Positions 34,862-44,925 are shown, counted from the first letter of the stretch. The stretch: DNA of 64,000 nucleotides from JAUIKM01 sp964445695 (GCA_964445695.1 CAYULF010000005.1:124001-188000); one strand, 5' to 3'. The notes: generated by a model from the letters alone, not told the origin. Program-made: numbers and translations.

Positions 34862-35875
34862 ATGAAAATCTATTTTGACCATCCCCTGGATTCCCATACG
34901 ACCTTCGGCGTCACTGCACGGGCGGCGCAGTTCATCCGGGTCGAGGATGTAGTTGATATTCCGGCCGCGCTGGAAATCGCCGGCGGTTCCGGCAAAGCGC
35001 CCTATATCCTGGGCGGCGGCAGCAATGTGCTGATTACCGAAGACCTGGCCGGCGCGGTACTTTCTATCGGTCTGCGCGGCATCGAGACGGAGGAACACGG
35101 CGACGAGGTAATTGTGACGGCCGCGGCGGGCGAAAACTGGCACGAGCTGGTGGAATACTGCGTGGAGCGCGGCTGGGGCGGCATCGAAAACCTGGCGCTG
35201 ATTCCCGGCTCCGTCGGCGCGGCGCCCGTCCAGAACATCGGCGCCTACGGCGTGGAACTGGCCGACGTCGTGGAGCGCGTGACGGTCTACGACACCGCGC
35301 GCGGCGAATCGTGTTCCATGACGCCGGCCGAGTGTTATTTCAGCTATCGCGACAGCATCTTCAAACAGGACCGAAGCCAAAGGCGGATCATCACTTCTGT
35401 TTCCCTGCGACTCTCTCGCACGGCCGCGCTGAACACGTCATACGGCGCAATCGAACAGGAACTTGCCGCGGTCCCGGCCGACAAACGCAGTTTCCGCGAC
35501 GTGTTCGAGGCCGTGATTCGCATCCGCCAATCCAAACTGCCCGACCCCCAAAAAATCGGCAATGCCGGCAGTTTTTTCAAGAATCCGAACGTCCACGTCT
35601 CGCTCATGGAAAATCTGCGTCAGGACTACCCCGACATTCCCGCCTGGCAGGTGGACGAAGACACCTATAAAATTCCGGCGGGCTGGATGATCGAACAATG
35701 CGGCCTGAAAGGTGTGCAGCAGGGCAAGACGGGCACCTATGAAAAACAAGCTCTGGTAATTGTCAATTACGGTGGCGCCACGGGCGAAGAAATCTGGCGT
35801 TTTGCGCAGTACGTGCGCCGAACGGTCAAGCGGAAGTTCGGTTTTCAGCTGGCATGGGAGGTAAACGTCTGGTGA
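34862..35875 (+). CDS. murB: UDP-N-acetylenolpyruvoylglucosamine reductase
   Basis: A 337-residue FAD enzyme that reduces UDP-GlcNAc-enolpyruvate to UDP-MurNAc with NADPH in cytosolic peptidoglycan precursor synthesis. GGGSNVLI (51-58) and IPGSVGAAPVQNIGAYG (114-130) bind FAD. SYRDS (161-165) holds the YR pair of the E. coli-type (type I) enzyme. GNAGSFFKNP (233-242) carries the proton-donating Ser237, and Glu333 sits in the C-terminal AWEVNVW. Length and motifs fit E. coli-type MurB. It is unusually distant from other mur genes. crcB follows after 34 bases, probably in the same transcript. Confidence 0.96.
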   Translation: MKIYFDHPLDSHTTFGVTARAAQFIRVEDVVDIPAALEIAGGSGKAPYILGGGSNVLITEDLAGAVLSIGLRGIETEEHGDEVIVTAAAGENWHELVEYCVERGWGGIENLALIPGSVGAAPVQNIGAYGVELADVVERVTVYDTARGESCSMTPAECYFSYRDSIFKQDRSQRRIITSVSLRLSRTAALNTSYGAIEQELAAVPADKRSFRDVFEAVIRIRQSKLPDPQKIGNAGSFFKNPNVHVSLMENLRQDYPDIPAWQVDEDTYKIPAGWMIEQCGLKGVQQGKTGTYEKQALVIVNYGGATGEEIWRFAQYVRRTVKRKFGFQLAWEVNVW

Positions 35876-35909
35876 GCAATGTTTTCCGCTCCGCAGGAGA
35901 GTCTGAGCA

Positions 35910-36290
35910 ATGTTGACGCTGACGGCGATATTCATCGGCGGCGGCCTGGGCAGCGTCTGCCGTTATCTGATTTCGCTTTTTGTGGCGGAGCGCAGCTCGG
36001 GCGCCTTCCCCTGGGGCACGTTGGCGGTCAATGTCATTGGTTCCTTTCTGATCGGTCTGATCGTGGCGGCGGCGGCGCGTCATTTTGAGGAGCTGCCGGA
36101 AGCGCTGCGTCTGGGCGCGGCGGTCGGTTTCTGCGGCGGATTCACGACATTTTCGACCTTCAGCATGGAAGCGCTGCGCCTGCTGCGCGACGGGCAGACG
36201 GCCACGGCGCTGCTCTACGTGGGCGCGAGCGTGGTTCTCTCGTTGGCCGGATTCTGGCTGGCGGACCTCTTGATTCGCTTTCCGCGTTAG
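35910..36290 (+). CDS. crcB: Fluoride channel FluC/CrcB
   Basis: A 126-residue membrane protein with four hydrophobic helices; dual-topology dimers export fluoride. GGGLGSVCRYLIS at the N-terminus, WGTLAVNVIGSF (Asn near 40) and GFCGGFTTFSTFS (about 71-83) are the family signatures, including the Phe box lining the pore. No fluoride riboswitch precedes it; instead it lies 34 bases after murB. AGGAGAGTCTGAGCA before the ATG gives a ribosome binding site. A GCCCC/GGGGC hairpin with TTTTTTGTTT 12 bases further on lies about 20 bases after the stop and may end the transcript. Confidence 0.95.
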   Translation: MLTLTAIFIGGGLGSVCRYLISLFVAERSSGAFPWGTLAVNVIGSFLIGLIVAAAARHFEELPEALRLGAAVGFCGGFTTFSTFSMEALRLLRDGQTATALLYVGASVVLSLAGFWLADLLIRFPR

Positions 36291-36380
36291 GCTCCTCGAC
36301 TGATCGCTTTGCCCCGGCATTGGCATTTGGGGCAGGCTCTTCTGACTTTTTTGTTTGTCAATGGGGGAGAAGTTCCAAAC

Positions 36381-39300
36381 TCACCTGAGCATCAAAAGCC
36401 GATGATCCCGCAGCGCTCCGGCGCGCAGCTGAACGTGATACACCCCGCGCGCAAAATCTTCACTCAACTCCAGGACTCTGAAACTGTCGGTGCCGTGACC
36501 CGCGGCCGGCCAGCGCCGTTCGAGAATTGCCATGCCTGCGCTGTTGAACATTGTGAGCACCGTCTCCTCGCTGCGCGACACCACCGCGCCGATTGCAACC
36601 TGGCCGTCCGCCGGGTTGGGCGTCACACTCTGAATGCCGAAAGCGGTCGTAAAATCCAGCCCGAAGTTGACACAGAACGGATCGACCGACAGCTGACCGT
36701 TTTCCGTTTCGACGGCAAGGTCCTCGCTGCCGGTCCATGTAAAGTCTTCGATGATGATCGGCGTGACGGGGAAGTTCTCGTCGTACATCACGCGGCCGTC
36801 CAGGTAAAGCAAGGTGTCGCCGGGGACGGCGGAGGACGGCATCGTGAACGAGGTCGTCAGCAGATGATCGTCGCCGTCGCGGCTTCGCGTCGTGGCGGCC
36901 GCAAAACGGAAAGATTCGGGCAGAAAAACGCGCCGATCGATGCGCACGGTAATGTCAAAGCTGCCGGGCATCAGACGCGGCAGACTCAGTTCGCTCAGCA
37001 GCAGCGGCAGCGTCACGATTGAATTGTCGGGCGCAAAACGCAGATCGGGATACTCGACGAGCATAACTTCGCGTTCGGTGACCACGCCGCGCAGTGGAAT
37101 CCGCAGCGCGGGTCCGCAGATGCCGCCGAGTGTATAAATGTTCAGTTCGTCGCTGAAACTGCCTTCCTGCGCAGACTGCAGTCTGACCGTGAACAGATGG
37201 CTTTCCGCGGGGTTGATGTCGATCGGAAGGACAAAATCCGCATCGATGGTAAACGGTGCGCCGATTCCGCTCAGTCTGACAATGCGCAGCGGTGCGGAAC
37301 CCTCATTTTTCAGTTCAAAACTTTGTGTTCCGTTCTGCCCCGGCTTGAGGATGCCGAAGTCCACTTCCGTCGGTGTAGCCGCCAGTCCCGTGCCGAACAG
37401 GCTGCCTTTGAGGTGCACGACTTGTGTGATGTCGCAGGGTTCAAAATGGATGGTGAGTGTGCCGCTGTAGTCGCCCGTGGCGGTCGGCTCAAAACGAATG
37501 TCCACATCCTGCAGTTCTCCCGCATTCAGGGTGCTGCCCGCCTGCAGTGTCGTGCTGAACGGCTCGCTGATCTCCACCAGGTCGATCTCAAATTCGCCGG
37601 CGCGATCGGGCGCGGGCAGCAGGCTCAACGTGATCGTCGAGTCGCGCCGGCCGCAGGCCAGCGGGTCGCCGAAATCGAGGCTGTCCGGCAGTCCCAGGTG
37701 CGGCGCTTCGCTGCGGCCGCTGTACGGAACAAACAGATTTTCCTCGCAGAAATCGACCTCAAACTGTACCGCAGCGATTTCCTGCGTCGGCTGCGTCGGT
37801 TTGTAGCGCAGGCGCAGCGCCGCCACGCCGTTGGGCGGCACCTGCAGCGGCAGCGCGTCGATGGGTTCGATCGTCAGCGGTTTGACGATGCGCACGATGC
37901 TGATCGGCTGGGCGCCGCGATTGTTGAAAACGACTTCAGACTCCGAACTGCGTTCGCAGCTTAGCAGCGGCGGAAAGTTGATCTGCTTCGCATCCAGCGG
38001 CAGGACGTCGTCAATAAACCTGGCGCTCAGATCCACCTCCAGCGTGCCGGAACAGTCGGAAATGCTGAGCGCGTAATCGATGCCCAGCTGCCCGACCACC
38101 AGATTGACGCCGCTCAGCGGCCGGATGGACAGGTCGACGCTTTCACCCGCCGGGATCGGATCGTCGATGACGTTCGGTGTGACGCTGAAAGCGGGGCTGA
38201 TTCGAATCTCGCCGACATTGAGTTCCTCTTCCGCCGTATTTGTGATGCGCAAGGTGCGCGCCTGCGGCGTGGCGCAGAGCGGCACATTGCCGAAGTCGAC
38301 TTTGTCCGGCTGCGCCAGCAGTGCTTCGTCGGCTTTTTCCACCTGGATTGTCAGCGCCAGGTCGCGCACGCAGGGGCGTCCCTGCAGATCGAGGACGGCG
38401 GTCACGCGGCCGGGCGAATCTTTGGTCACGCGTACCTCCACCTGAACCGTGGCCCGCGCGGCGATTTCGCTGTCCGCTGGTGGTTGCGACAAAATCTGCA
38501 GCACGGACGGATTGCGGCTCTCGGCGCCGGCCCACTGGATATCTTCAATTCCGTCGTTCTGAATGGTCAGCTGCACAGTTTTTTCTTCTTCACAGGCTCC
38601 GATCAAAACGTCCGTCGGCCCGCCGACCAGCACGAGGCGTCCCGGGGTGCGCTGGCGCACTTCGATGCTCGCCGTTTTGGTGCAGCCGTTGGCGCCGAAT
38701 CCGATAACGGTGTAGATGCCCGCTTTGTCGACCTCGATGGAAGGAGACTGGCTTTCCGTCGACCACAGGTAGCTGTCGAAGTCGCCGACGGCTCTCAGTG
38801 TGACCGTCTCACCGACGCAGAGCGGCAGGCTGCCCTCGGTCGGCACGATGTCAAGCTCGGGAATGCCGTAGTTCAGGAACATGGCCCACAGCGCATTGTC
38901 GGGTTTGCTACGCAGCGTCATTTTGAAACTTGTGGCACCGGCCTGCACGAAGTTGTTCAGTTTGGCCAGGACGTCGTTGCCGCCCATCTGCGGGTCGGCC
39001 GTATCTTCCAGCAGGCCGCGCAGGATGCCGTCAAAGTAGGTGAAGTTCGCAGCGGGTCCGCCGCAGACGCCCGACTGCGGGTCGTTGCCGCCGATGCTCC
39101 CCAGAAGGTTGTCGTCGATAAAAATTCTGGCGGCGTCCAGTTCATCGTTGCAGATGTAGCCGCACATGAGTCCCAGGCCAAGGTCGAAACAATTGGGCGG
39201 CGTCAGATCAAAAAGGTAGTCAAGCGGATCGTTGCTGAAATTGTAGTCGTTGAGCAGAATCTCGACGTGCGTCGCCTTCAGATCGGTTCGCTCAAAACAC

Positions 39301-39794
39301 ACCCACAGATAGAAATCGGCGTAGCGGTTGGAGCTTTCGTTCTGCGGCGGGATGTCGATCAGGTAGGTGTTGCGATTTGATTGTACACGACCGGTCACGT
39401 CTACCGCGTGCACGCCGGAATTGACGCCGAAATTGGTGTCGAAGTTGTCGGACACCTGATTGGCGGCGTCCAGCTGCAGCGGCGCGCCGTCAAAGGTGAT
39501 CGTCAGCGGTTTGACCGGGCCGTGACGCCCCGCCAGGAGGTAGGCCTGTCGTATCGTGCAGTCTGCCGGGATGGCAATGGTAATTACGCCCGAGCCTGCG
39601 CTGGTAGCCGGAGGTGAATATCCGCCGCCCGTAGCGCCGCCGTGGACCACCTGACGGAAAAAGACGTCCTGAGCGCTCGTGCCTTCCGGCGCGACGACAA
39701 ACAAAAAAATCGCAAGGAAACAGGTCAGGAGCAGGTCCGCGGCAAGACCCCGTTTGCGGTACCGCAGTGAAAACGGTTGTGTGACTGGCAGCAT
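36381..39794 (-). CDS. Large T9SS cargo with choice-of-anchor/ASH-like domains
   Basis: An exported protein of about 1,137 residues. A signal peptide with long n-region (hydrophobic core LLLTCFLAIFLFVVAP, cleavage near TSAQ) is followed by an N-terminal beta domain with a Cys-rich patch (PPNCFDLGLGLMCGYICND). A single Ig-like unit close to the giant protease's repeats comes next (LCVGETVTLRAVGDFDSYLW), then five to six choice-of-anchor D/ASH-like Ig domains with VDFG-NVPLC-type strands (VDFGNVPLC, INFPPLLSC, LDFGDPLAC, VDFGILKPG). The end is a T9SS type A domain starting SVTPNPADGQVAIG. No catalytic residues are apparent; a surface adhesin or structural role is likely. I chose the ATG at 39794, close to the hydrophobic core, rather than one 35 codons upstream. 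Confidence 0.85.
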   Translation of the reverse strand: MLPVTQPFSLRYRKRGLAADLLLTCFLAIFLFVVAPEGTSAQDVFFRQVVHGGATGGGYSPPATSAGSGVITIAIPADCTIRQAYLLAGRHGPVKPLTITFDGAPLQLDAANQVSDNFDTNFGVNSGVHAVDVTGRVQSNRNTYLIDIPPQNESSNRYADFYLWVCFERTDLKATHVEILLNDYNFSNDPLDYLFDLTPPNCFDLGLGLMCGYICNDELDAARIFIDDNLLGSIGGNDPQSGVCGGPAANFTYFDGILRGLLEDTADPQMGGNDVLAKLNNFVQAGATSFKMTLRSKPDNALWAMFLNYGIPELDIVPTEGSLPLCVGETVTLRAVGDFDSYLWSTESQSPSIEVDKAGIYTVIGFGANGCTKTASIEVRQRTPGRLVLVGGPTDVLIGACEEEKTVQLTIQNDGIEDIQWAGAESRNPSVLQILSQPPADSEIAARATVQVEVRVTKDSPGRVTAVLDLQGRPCVRDLALTIQVEKADEALLAQPDKVDFGNVPLCATPQARTLRITNTAEEELNVGEIRISPAFSVTPNVIDDPIPAGESVDLSIRPLSGVNLVVGQLGIDYALSISDCSGTLEVDLSARFIDDVLPLDAKQINFPPLLSCERSSESEVVFNNRGAQPISIVRIVKPLTIEPIDALPLQVPPNGVAALRLRYKPTQPTQEIAAVQFEVDFCEENLFVPYSGRSEAPHLGLPDSLDFGDPLACGRRDSTITLSLLPAPDRAGEFEIDLVEISEPFSTTLQAGSTLNAGELQDVDIRFEPTATGDYSGTLTIHFEPCDITQVVHLKGSLFGTGLAATPTEVDFGILKPGQNGTQSFELKNEGSAPLRIVRLSGIGAPFTIDADFVLPIDINPAESHLFTVRLQSAQEGSFSDELNIYTLGGICGPALRIPLRGVVTEREVMLVEYPDLRFAPDNSIVTLPLLLSELSLPRLMPGSFDITVRIDRRVFLPESFRFAAATTRSRDGDDHLLTTSFTMPSSAVPGDTLLYLDGRVMYDENFPVTPIIIEDFTWTGSEDLAVETENGQLSVDPFCVNFGLDFTTAFGIQSVTPNPADGQVAIGAVVSRSEETVLTMFNSAGMAILERRWPAAGHGTDSFRVLELSEDFARGVYHVQLRAGALRDHRLLMLR

Positions 39795-40106
39795 GTCGGC
39801 GAAAAAAAATATTCGGTTTGCGGGATCGGAATCCCGGCTGGGTGACGGCTGAGAGGGCAGGCAGGTCGGCAATGTACGTTGCAAGCGAAACATAAACAAT
39901 CCGTAATGCCGTGCATATTTATGAGCCTGTCGGTTTCGAGGCTCTTTACGTGGTCATTTCATTCGATCGCAGAGAGAACCCGGCCGCGGCGAATTTGTCC
40001 CAATTCCCCTTCCGGGCGTAAATTGCCGCTCATTTTTTGAGAGGCGACGCTGCGCCCGGCAAATGTCGGTGCGATCGTTTGATGCGCCGACAGGCGGGAG
40101 GATTTC
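39795..40106. other. Divergent gap
   Basis: Between the minus-strand T9SS protein and the plus-strand nitrilase-family gene. One short stem, GAGCCT/AGGCTC at 39923-39944, is followed by only three T, so it is not a convincing terminator. No RNA gene seen. Confidence 0.5.
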
Positions 40107-40937
40107 ATGACGAGTTTGCGACTGGCCGTAGTTCAGTTTTCGGCGCAATTTGGTGAGACTGAGGCAAATATTGCGTCGCTGGAAGCACTGCTGGCACCGG
40201 TGGAAGCCGATATTATCGTGCTGCCGGAGCTGTGTACCACCGGCTACTTTTTTCAGTCGCGCGACGAGGCGGCGCAGTACGCCGAGACCGTCGACGGTCC
40301 CTCCTGCAATCTGTTCCGGCGCACGGCCGCCGCTAAAAATGCCGTTGTTGTGGGCGGTTTTGCCGAGCGCGCCGGCGCACAGATTTTCAACAGTTGTGCG
40401 CTCATTGCACCCGAAGACGCGGAGGTGCAGGTCTACCGCAAAATCCACCTGTTTTACCGCGAGAAATTTGCCTTTGACGTGGGCGACAAACCCTGGTTCA
40501 GCGTGTACAACGCCGCGCGCGACGTCAACATCGGCATGATGGTCTGTTACGACTGGCGTTTCCCCGAGGCGGCGCGCAGCCTGATGCTCGCCGGCGCCGA
40601 CCTGGTCGTCTGCCCGTCCAATCTCGTCACCGAAGCCTGGCGCAAGGTCATGCCCGCGCGCGCCATCGAAAACAAAGTCTACATGGCCGTTGCGAACCGC
40701 GCCGGAACGGAAACGCGCGGCGACGAAACACTTGTGTTCAAGGGCGATTCAGCCGTCTACGGCTACAACGGCGACGAGCTGGCCCTGGCCGACCCGCAGA
40801 GCAACATCGTGATCTACGCCGACATCCTGCCCGCCAAAACACGCGACAAGTCGTTCAACGCCTTCAACGACGTGCGCCGTGACCGCGTCCCCTCGGCCTA
40901 TGCCGCACTCTGTCGACCGAATGAGGCGCAGGTCTGA
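40107..40937 (+). CDS. Carbon-nitrogen hydrolase (nitrilase superfamily)
   Basis: A 276-residue cytosolic hydrolase that cleaves C-N bonds of an amide or nitrile through a cysteine. The catalytic triad is visible: Glu41 in VLPELCTTGYFF, Lys112 in YRKIHLF and Cys147 in MVCYDWRFPE. The R-F-P-E after the Cys resembles omega-amidase/Nit2 and deaminated-glutathione amidase types, but the Tyr-Asp-Trp after the Cys also occurs in N-carbamoyl-hydrolases, so the substrate is unresolved. GGGAGG-like sequence precedes the ATG. malQ starts 32 bases downstream. Confidence 0.9.
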   Translation: MTSLRLAVVQFSAQFGETEANIASLEALLAPVEADIIVLPELCTTGYFFQSRDEAAQYAETVDGPSCNLFRRTAAAKNAVVVGGFAERAGAQIFNSCALIAPEDAEVQVYRKIHLFYREKFAFDVGDKPWFSVYNAARDVNIGMMVCYDWRFPEAARSLMLAGADLVVCPSNLVTEAWRKVMPARAIENKVYMAVANRAGTETRGDETLVFKGDSAVYGYNGDELALADPQSNIVIYADILPAKTRDKSFNAFNDVRRDRVPSAYAALCRPNEAQV

Positions 40938-40969
40938 GCCGCCAAACCAGAAAATTGAAAGACCTCTCC

Positions 40970-42499
40970 ATGAATTTCTCGACCCTGCGACTGTCCGGCA
41001 TTCTGCTGCATATTTCTTCGCTGCCCGCCGCCGCGGGTGAAGCCGATCAGGGCATTGGCGACCTGGGCGACGGCGCCCGCGCCTTTGTCGATTTTTTACA
41101 GGCGGCCGGGCAGAGCTGCTGGCAGGTGCTGCCGATCGGCCCGACAGGCTACGGGGACAGTCCCTACGCCTCGTATTCGGCTTTTGCCGGCAATCCCGAT
41201 TTCATCAGTCTCGACGACCTGCAGCGTCGCGGCTATCTGAGCGCCTCCGAGCTGCCGGACCTGGCGCGCACGCGCAAACACGCGCATATCGGCGCTGCGC
41301 GCGAAGTGAAAATGCCGGCGCTGCGGCGCGCCTGGCAGCGTTTCTGCAGCGCGCGCACCTCCGCCGAGAGCGGCGCTTTTCATCATTGGGCTGCGCAGCA
41401 GGGCGACTGGCTGGACGACTTTGCACTGTTCATGACGCTGAAAGACTTGCACGGCGGCGGCGCCTGGTATAGCTGGCCGCGCGAATACAAACTGCGCGAT
41501 TCGGCTGCGCTGCAGGCGCTGCGGCGCACGCAGGGCGAACTCTTCGATTTTCACCGCTGGCTGCAATGGCTGTTCAGCGAGCAATGGCGCAGCCTGCGCG
41601 CCTATGCCGCCGCGCGCGGCGTGCAGTTGATGGGCGACATCCCGATCTTTGCCGCGGATGACTCGGCCGACGTCTGGGCGCATCCGGACCAGTTTCTGCT
41701 GGACGGCGAACGCCGCCCGACCGTCGTGGCCGGCGTGCCGCCCGACTATTTCTCCAGAACCGGTCAGCGCTGGGGCAACCCGCTCTACGACTGGGACGCG
41801 ATGCGCCGCGACAACTTCGGCTGGTGGGACGCACGTCTGCGGCGCATGCTCGAATGTTTTGATCTGTTGCGCATCGATCACTTTCGCGGATTTGAAGCCT
41901 TTTGGGCGATTCCCGCCGCCGATGACACCGCCGTCAACGGCCGCTGGGTCAAAGCGCCCGGCAGCGAGCTGTTCGCCGAAATCCGCCGCCGCCACGGCGC
42001 GCTGCCGCTCGTGGCCGAAGACCTGGGCCTTATAACGCCGGAAGTCGTGGCCCTGCTGCGCGAATGTGGATTCCCCGGCATGAAAGTCCTGCAGTTCGGT
42101 TTTGAGAGCCGCGACCCGCGTAACGACTTCCTGCCGCACAACTTTGAGCGCAACTGCGTGGTCTACACCGGCACGCACGACAATGCGCCGACGGCCGCCT
42201 GGCACCGCGACGCCTCGAATGAGGTCAGGGATTTTGTTGAACAGTACACCGGTATGCGCAGCTCAACGCGCGTCGTGCGCGAGCTGATCCGCGCCGCACT
42301 GGCTTCGCCCGCCGGCCTCTGTCTCTTCCCGATGCAGGACGTACTGGCGCAGGGCAAGAGCCGTCGTATGAACGAACCCGGGCAGGCGCGCGGCAACTGG
42401 TCCTACCGCATCGAGGCCGAAGACCTGGCGTCCGATGTCGCGGCGGACCTGCGTCAACTCACCGCGCTCTACAACCGTCTGGCCTCGTCTTCCGCCTGA
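40970..42499 (+). CDS. malQ: 4-alpha-glucanotransferase (amylomaltase), GH77
   Basis: A 509-residue cytosolic enzyme that transfers maltosyl units between alpha-1,4-glucans in maltodextrin and glycogen metabolism. The N-terminus GILLHISSLP, the Y-G-D-S-P-Y block (TGYGDSPYASYSAFAGNP), the nucleophile Asp in LLRIDHFRGFEAFW, the acid Glu in LVAEDLGLIT and the third acid in TGTHDNAPTAAW are all present. The length matches Thermus-type amylomaltase. I chose the ATG over a TTG five codons upstream. It is followed by mscS, probably without functional linkage. Confidence 0.95.
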   Translation: MNFSTLRLSGILLHISSLPAAAGEADQGIGDLGDGARAFVDFLQAAGQSCWQVLPIGPTGYGDSPYASYSAFAGNPDFISLDDLQRRGYLSASELPDLARTRKHAHIGAAREVKMPALRRAWQRFCSARTSAESGAFHHWAAQQGDWLDDFALFMTLKDLHGGGAWYSWPREYKLRDSAALQALRRTQGELFDFHRWLQWLFSEQWRSLRAYAAARGVQLMGDIPIFAADDSADVWAHPDQFLLDGERRPTVVAGVPPDYFSRTGQRWGNPLYDWDAMRRDNFGWWDARLRRMLECFDLLRIDHFRGFEAFWAIPAADDTAVNGRWVKAPGSELFAEIRRRHGALPLVAEDLGLITPEVVALLRECGFPGMKVLQFGFESRDPRNDFLPHNFERNCVVYTGTHDNAPTAAWHRDASNEVRDFVEQYTGMRSSTRVVRELIRAALASPAGLCLFPMQDVLAQGKSRRMNEPGQARGNWSYRIEAEDLASDVAADLRQLTALYNRLASSSA

Positions 42500-42604
42500 A
42501 GCGCGCCGCCATGTCGTTAGCCTGCTTTTGTGTACTTTTGCGCAGCGCCGCCGCAGCTGCGGCAACGCTGTCCCGCTGCTTCCAACCACAAACCACGATA
42601 GTTC

Positions 42605-44320
42605 ATGCGACATTTCCAGCGCTGTTTCCGCTTTATTCTGTTGGTCGTCTGCCTGCTGATTTTTTGCGCCGCGGCACAACCGCTCGCCGCGCAGGACGCG
42701 GCCAACCGCGTCGATCTCAGCTCGCCCTACGGCACGATCCGCACGCATCTGATTTTCCTGCAGGAAAAAAACTACAAGCCGGATTCGGCCGCGGCCACGC
42801 TGAACATGGTGGATAATCGCACCAGCGAGGCGCGCGAAATCGCCATCAAACTCAAGGAATTTCTCGACTTCCGCGGCCTGCTCGTGGAGATGGACAACGT
42901 CCCGGCCAATCCCGGCTACGTCGACACAAGCACCGGCGAAGCGACATTCACGCCGTTCCACGACTACCCGACGATCTACGTTGAAAAAGTCGGCAAGCGC
43001 TGGTTGTATTCGGAGACCACGGTCAACGCCGTGCCGGTGCTGTGGGAGCAGACGCAGACCTGGACCTTTGAGGAATTCATCGACACCTTCGACTCCATCG
43101 ACGCCGATCGTTATCTCGGCCTCAAACTCGGTCACTACGTCACGCTGTTTCTGATTCTGGCGCTGGCTTTTGTATTCCACCGCATCCTGTCCTTTGTGCT
43201 CACGAGCGTGATCCTGCGCTATCTGGAAAAGTGGCTCAAAGGCGCGGTGGCGGTCGATTTCATCCGTCAGGTGGCGCGCCCGCTCAGCTACCTGATCGTC
43301 TACCTGGCGATCATAATATTGGTGCCGACGCTCAAACTTCCGCCTTTCCACCAGAAATACCTGCAGTTGCTGCTGCAGCTGATGGTGTCGATCTACGGCA
43401 TCATGATTTTCTACCGCGTCGTCGACCTGCTCGGCGCGTACTTTGAGAAAATCGCCGAAAAGACCGAAAGCACGCTGGACGATCATCTGGTGCCGCTGGC
43501 GCGGACGCTCACAAAAATCCTCGTGGTGCTCGGCGGAATAGCATTGATCCTGCAGAACTGGGGCATCAACATCACGGCGCTGCTGGCCGGTCTGTCCATC
43601 GGCGGTCTGGCCTTTGCCTTTGCCGCGCAGGACACCATCCGCAACTTCTTCGGCTCGATCATGATTTTTGTCGACAAACCCTTCCAGATCGGCGACTGGG
43701 TGGTGTTCGACGGCGGCGAGGGCACGGTGGAGGAAGTCGGCATCCGCAGCACGCGCGTGCGCACCTTTTACAATTCGCTGGTCTACGTGCCCAACGGCAA
43801 GCTGGCGGACATGATGGTGGACAACATGGGGCTGCGCCACTACCGCCGCTACAACACCAAGATCAACATCACCTACAGCACGAGCCCGGCGCAGGTGGAC
43901 GCCTTTGTACAGGGGCTGCGGCGCATCGTGGACACACATCCCAACACGCGCAAGGACTACTATCAGATCTTTTTCAACGACATGAGCGCCACCTCGCTCG
44001 ACGTGCTCTTCTACATCTTTTTTGAGGTGCCGGACTGGACGGAGGAGCTGCGCGCGCGCCACGACGTTCTGCTGGCCATTATGAATCTGGCCAAAGCTCT
44101 GGGCGTTGAATTTGCCTTCCCGACGGAGACTATTCACATCGACAGCTGGCCGGCCGGTAACGCGGCTCAATTGCCGGTCGATTCAAGCGGCGAGACCAAC
44201 AAGATGGCTGTTGCTGAAGAAGAGGATTTCAGGAAGAGTATTGACGAGGTCATTGCGGGCATGCTGGAGCGCAACCGCCTGGAAAACGAACGCCTGCAGC
44301 GCGAACAGGAGCAAAAATAG
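42605..44320 (+). CDS. MscS-family mechanosensitive channel with N-terminal extracytoplasmic domain
   Basis: A 571-residue inner-membrane protein. A signal-like first segment (FILLVVCLLIFCAAAQPLAA) is followed by about 150 residues of likely periplasmic domain. Hydrophobic helices near 180-200, 225-245 and 250-275 lead to the MscS pore region with GLAFAFAAQDTIRNFFGSI and FVDKPFQIGDWV. The beta domain has VEEVGIRSTRVRTF and the cytosolic C-terminal vestibule domain ends in a basic/Glu-rich helix. It should release solutes on hypoosmotic shock. The extra N-terminal domain makes it larger than E. coli MscS (286 residues) and closer to YnaI/YbdG-type channels. Confidence 0.9.
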   Translation: MRHFQRCFRFILLVVCLLIFCAAAQPLAAQDAANRVDLSSPYGTIRTHLIFLQEKNYKPDSAAATLNMVDNRTSEAREIAIKLKEFLDFRGLLVEMDNVPANPGYVDTSTGEATFTPFHDYPTIYVEKVGKRWLYSETTVNAVPVLWEQTQTWTFEEFIDTFDSIDADRYLGLKLGHYVTLFLILALAFVFHRILSFVLTSVILRYLEKWLKGAVAVDFIRQVARPLSYLIVYLAIIILVPTLKLPPFHQKYLQLLLQLMVSIYGIMIFYRVVDLLGAYFEKIAEKTESTLDDHLVPLARTLTKILVVLGGIALILQNWGINITALLAGLSIGGLAFAFAAQDTIRNFFGSIMIFVDKPFQIGDWVVFDGGEGTVEEVGIRSTRVRTFYNSLVYVPNGKLADMMVDNMGLRHYRRYNTKINITYSTSPAQVDAFVQGLRRIVDTHPNTRKDYYQIFFNDMSATSLDVLFYIFFEVPDWTEELRARHDVLLAIMNLAKALGVEFAFPTETIHIDSWPAGNAAQLPVDSSGETNKMAVAEEEDFRKSIDEVIAGMLERNRLENERLQREQEQK

Positions 44321-44419
44321 GGTTCTCGTCCGAGGATCAACTGCCTGATTACAGCGCCGTTCCGGCTCGTTTTTCTGAGCTTTTTGCTCGTCTTTGCGGG
44401 GAAAAAACGAGGCGTGGCG

Positions 44420-44683
44420 TCAGGTGCGGCCCATGCCTTTGTAGAGGTCGAAACGCGCTTTGTACGCCACCAGGTTGAAGTCGCTGTCGCGCAGCGTACC
44501 GCCGGAAGGCAAAAAGTAAAAAGTCGAAGTTGTGTCGGTGACGTCGCGCGAAATCACGCCGCGTTCGTCCACGTAGAAGCGCAGGATTTTGTAGCCCAGG
44601 TGTTCGTCGGCCGTCTGCAGCTGCCGCTTCAGGTTGTCGTCGGAAAAGAGGTGGAGGTCCGTATCGGGCTGTTGATTTGGCAT
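44420..44683 (-). CDS. Small uncharacterised protein
   Basis: An 87-residue soluble protein I do not recognise. It begins MPNQQPDTDLHLFSDDNLKR and continues with a protein-like mixture (ILRFYVDERGVISRDVTD, FYFLPSGGTL, FNLVAYKARFDLYKGMG). Codon use resembles the neighbours. There is no signal peptide or membrane segment. It lies between mscS and secA on the opposite strand. The longer in-frame extension upstream is Arg/Cys-rich and not coding-like, so I used the internal ATG. No Shine-Dalgarno is evident, and a longer T-run follows the stop on the minus strand (CGTTTTTTCC). Confidence 0.55.
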   Translation of the reverse strand: MPNQQPDTDLHLFSDDNLKRQLQTADEHLGYKILRFYVDERGVISRDVTDTTSTFYFLPSGGTLRDSDFNLVAYKARFDLYKGMGRT

Positions 44684-44925
44684 GGGAAATGGATCCGAAG
44701 GAAAGAGCGCCGCGCTTTGGCCGCTGCGGCGAATAAGCGTAAATTCGGGACTGCCTGACTGCAAAGAAATCCACGCCCTATGGCGGCGTCCAATATCACT
44801 GCCGGACGTGTTCACGGCTAACGCGGCGAACCACAATTTATTTGGCGGCGGACAGTCTTTGAACTCTCTTTTTCCGTCGCACGCGCGGCGGACGCAATTG
44901 CACTCACGAAGAGACACAAAATATT

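Noticed and set aside
35876..35909. Fluoride riboswitch before crcB
   Set aside because: Only 34 bases separate murB from crcB, too short for the crcB motif, and no matching sequence is present.
42263..44170. 635-codon open frame antisense to mscS and the malQ end
   Set aside because: It spans two real genes with strong motifs on the plus strand and its sequence is His/Val/Gln/Arg-rich in the manner of shadow frames.
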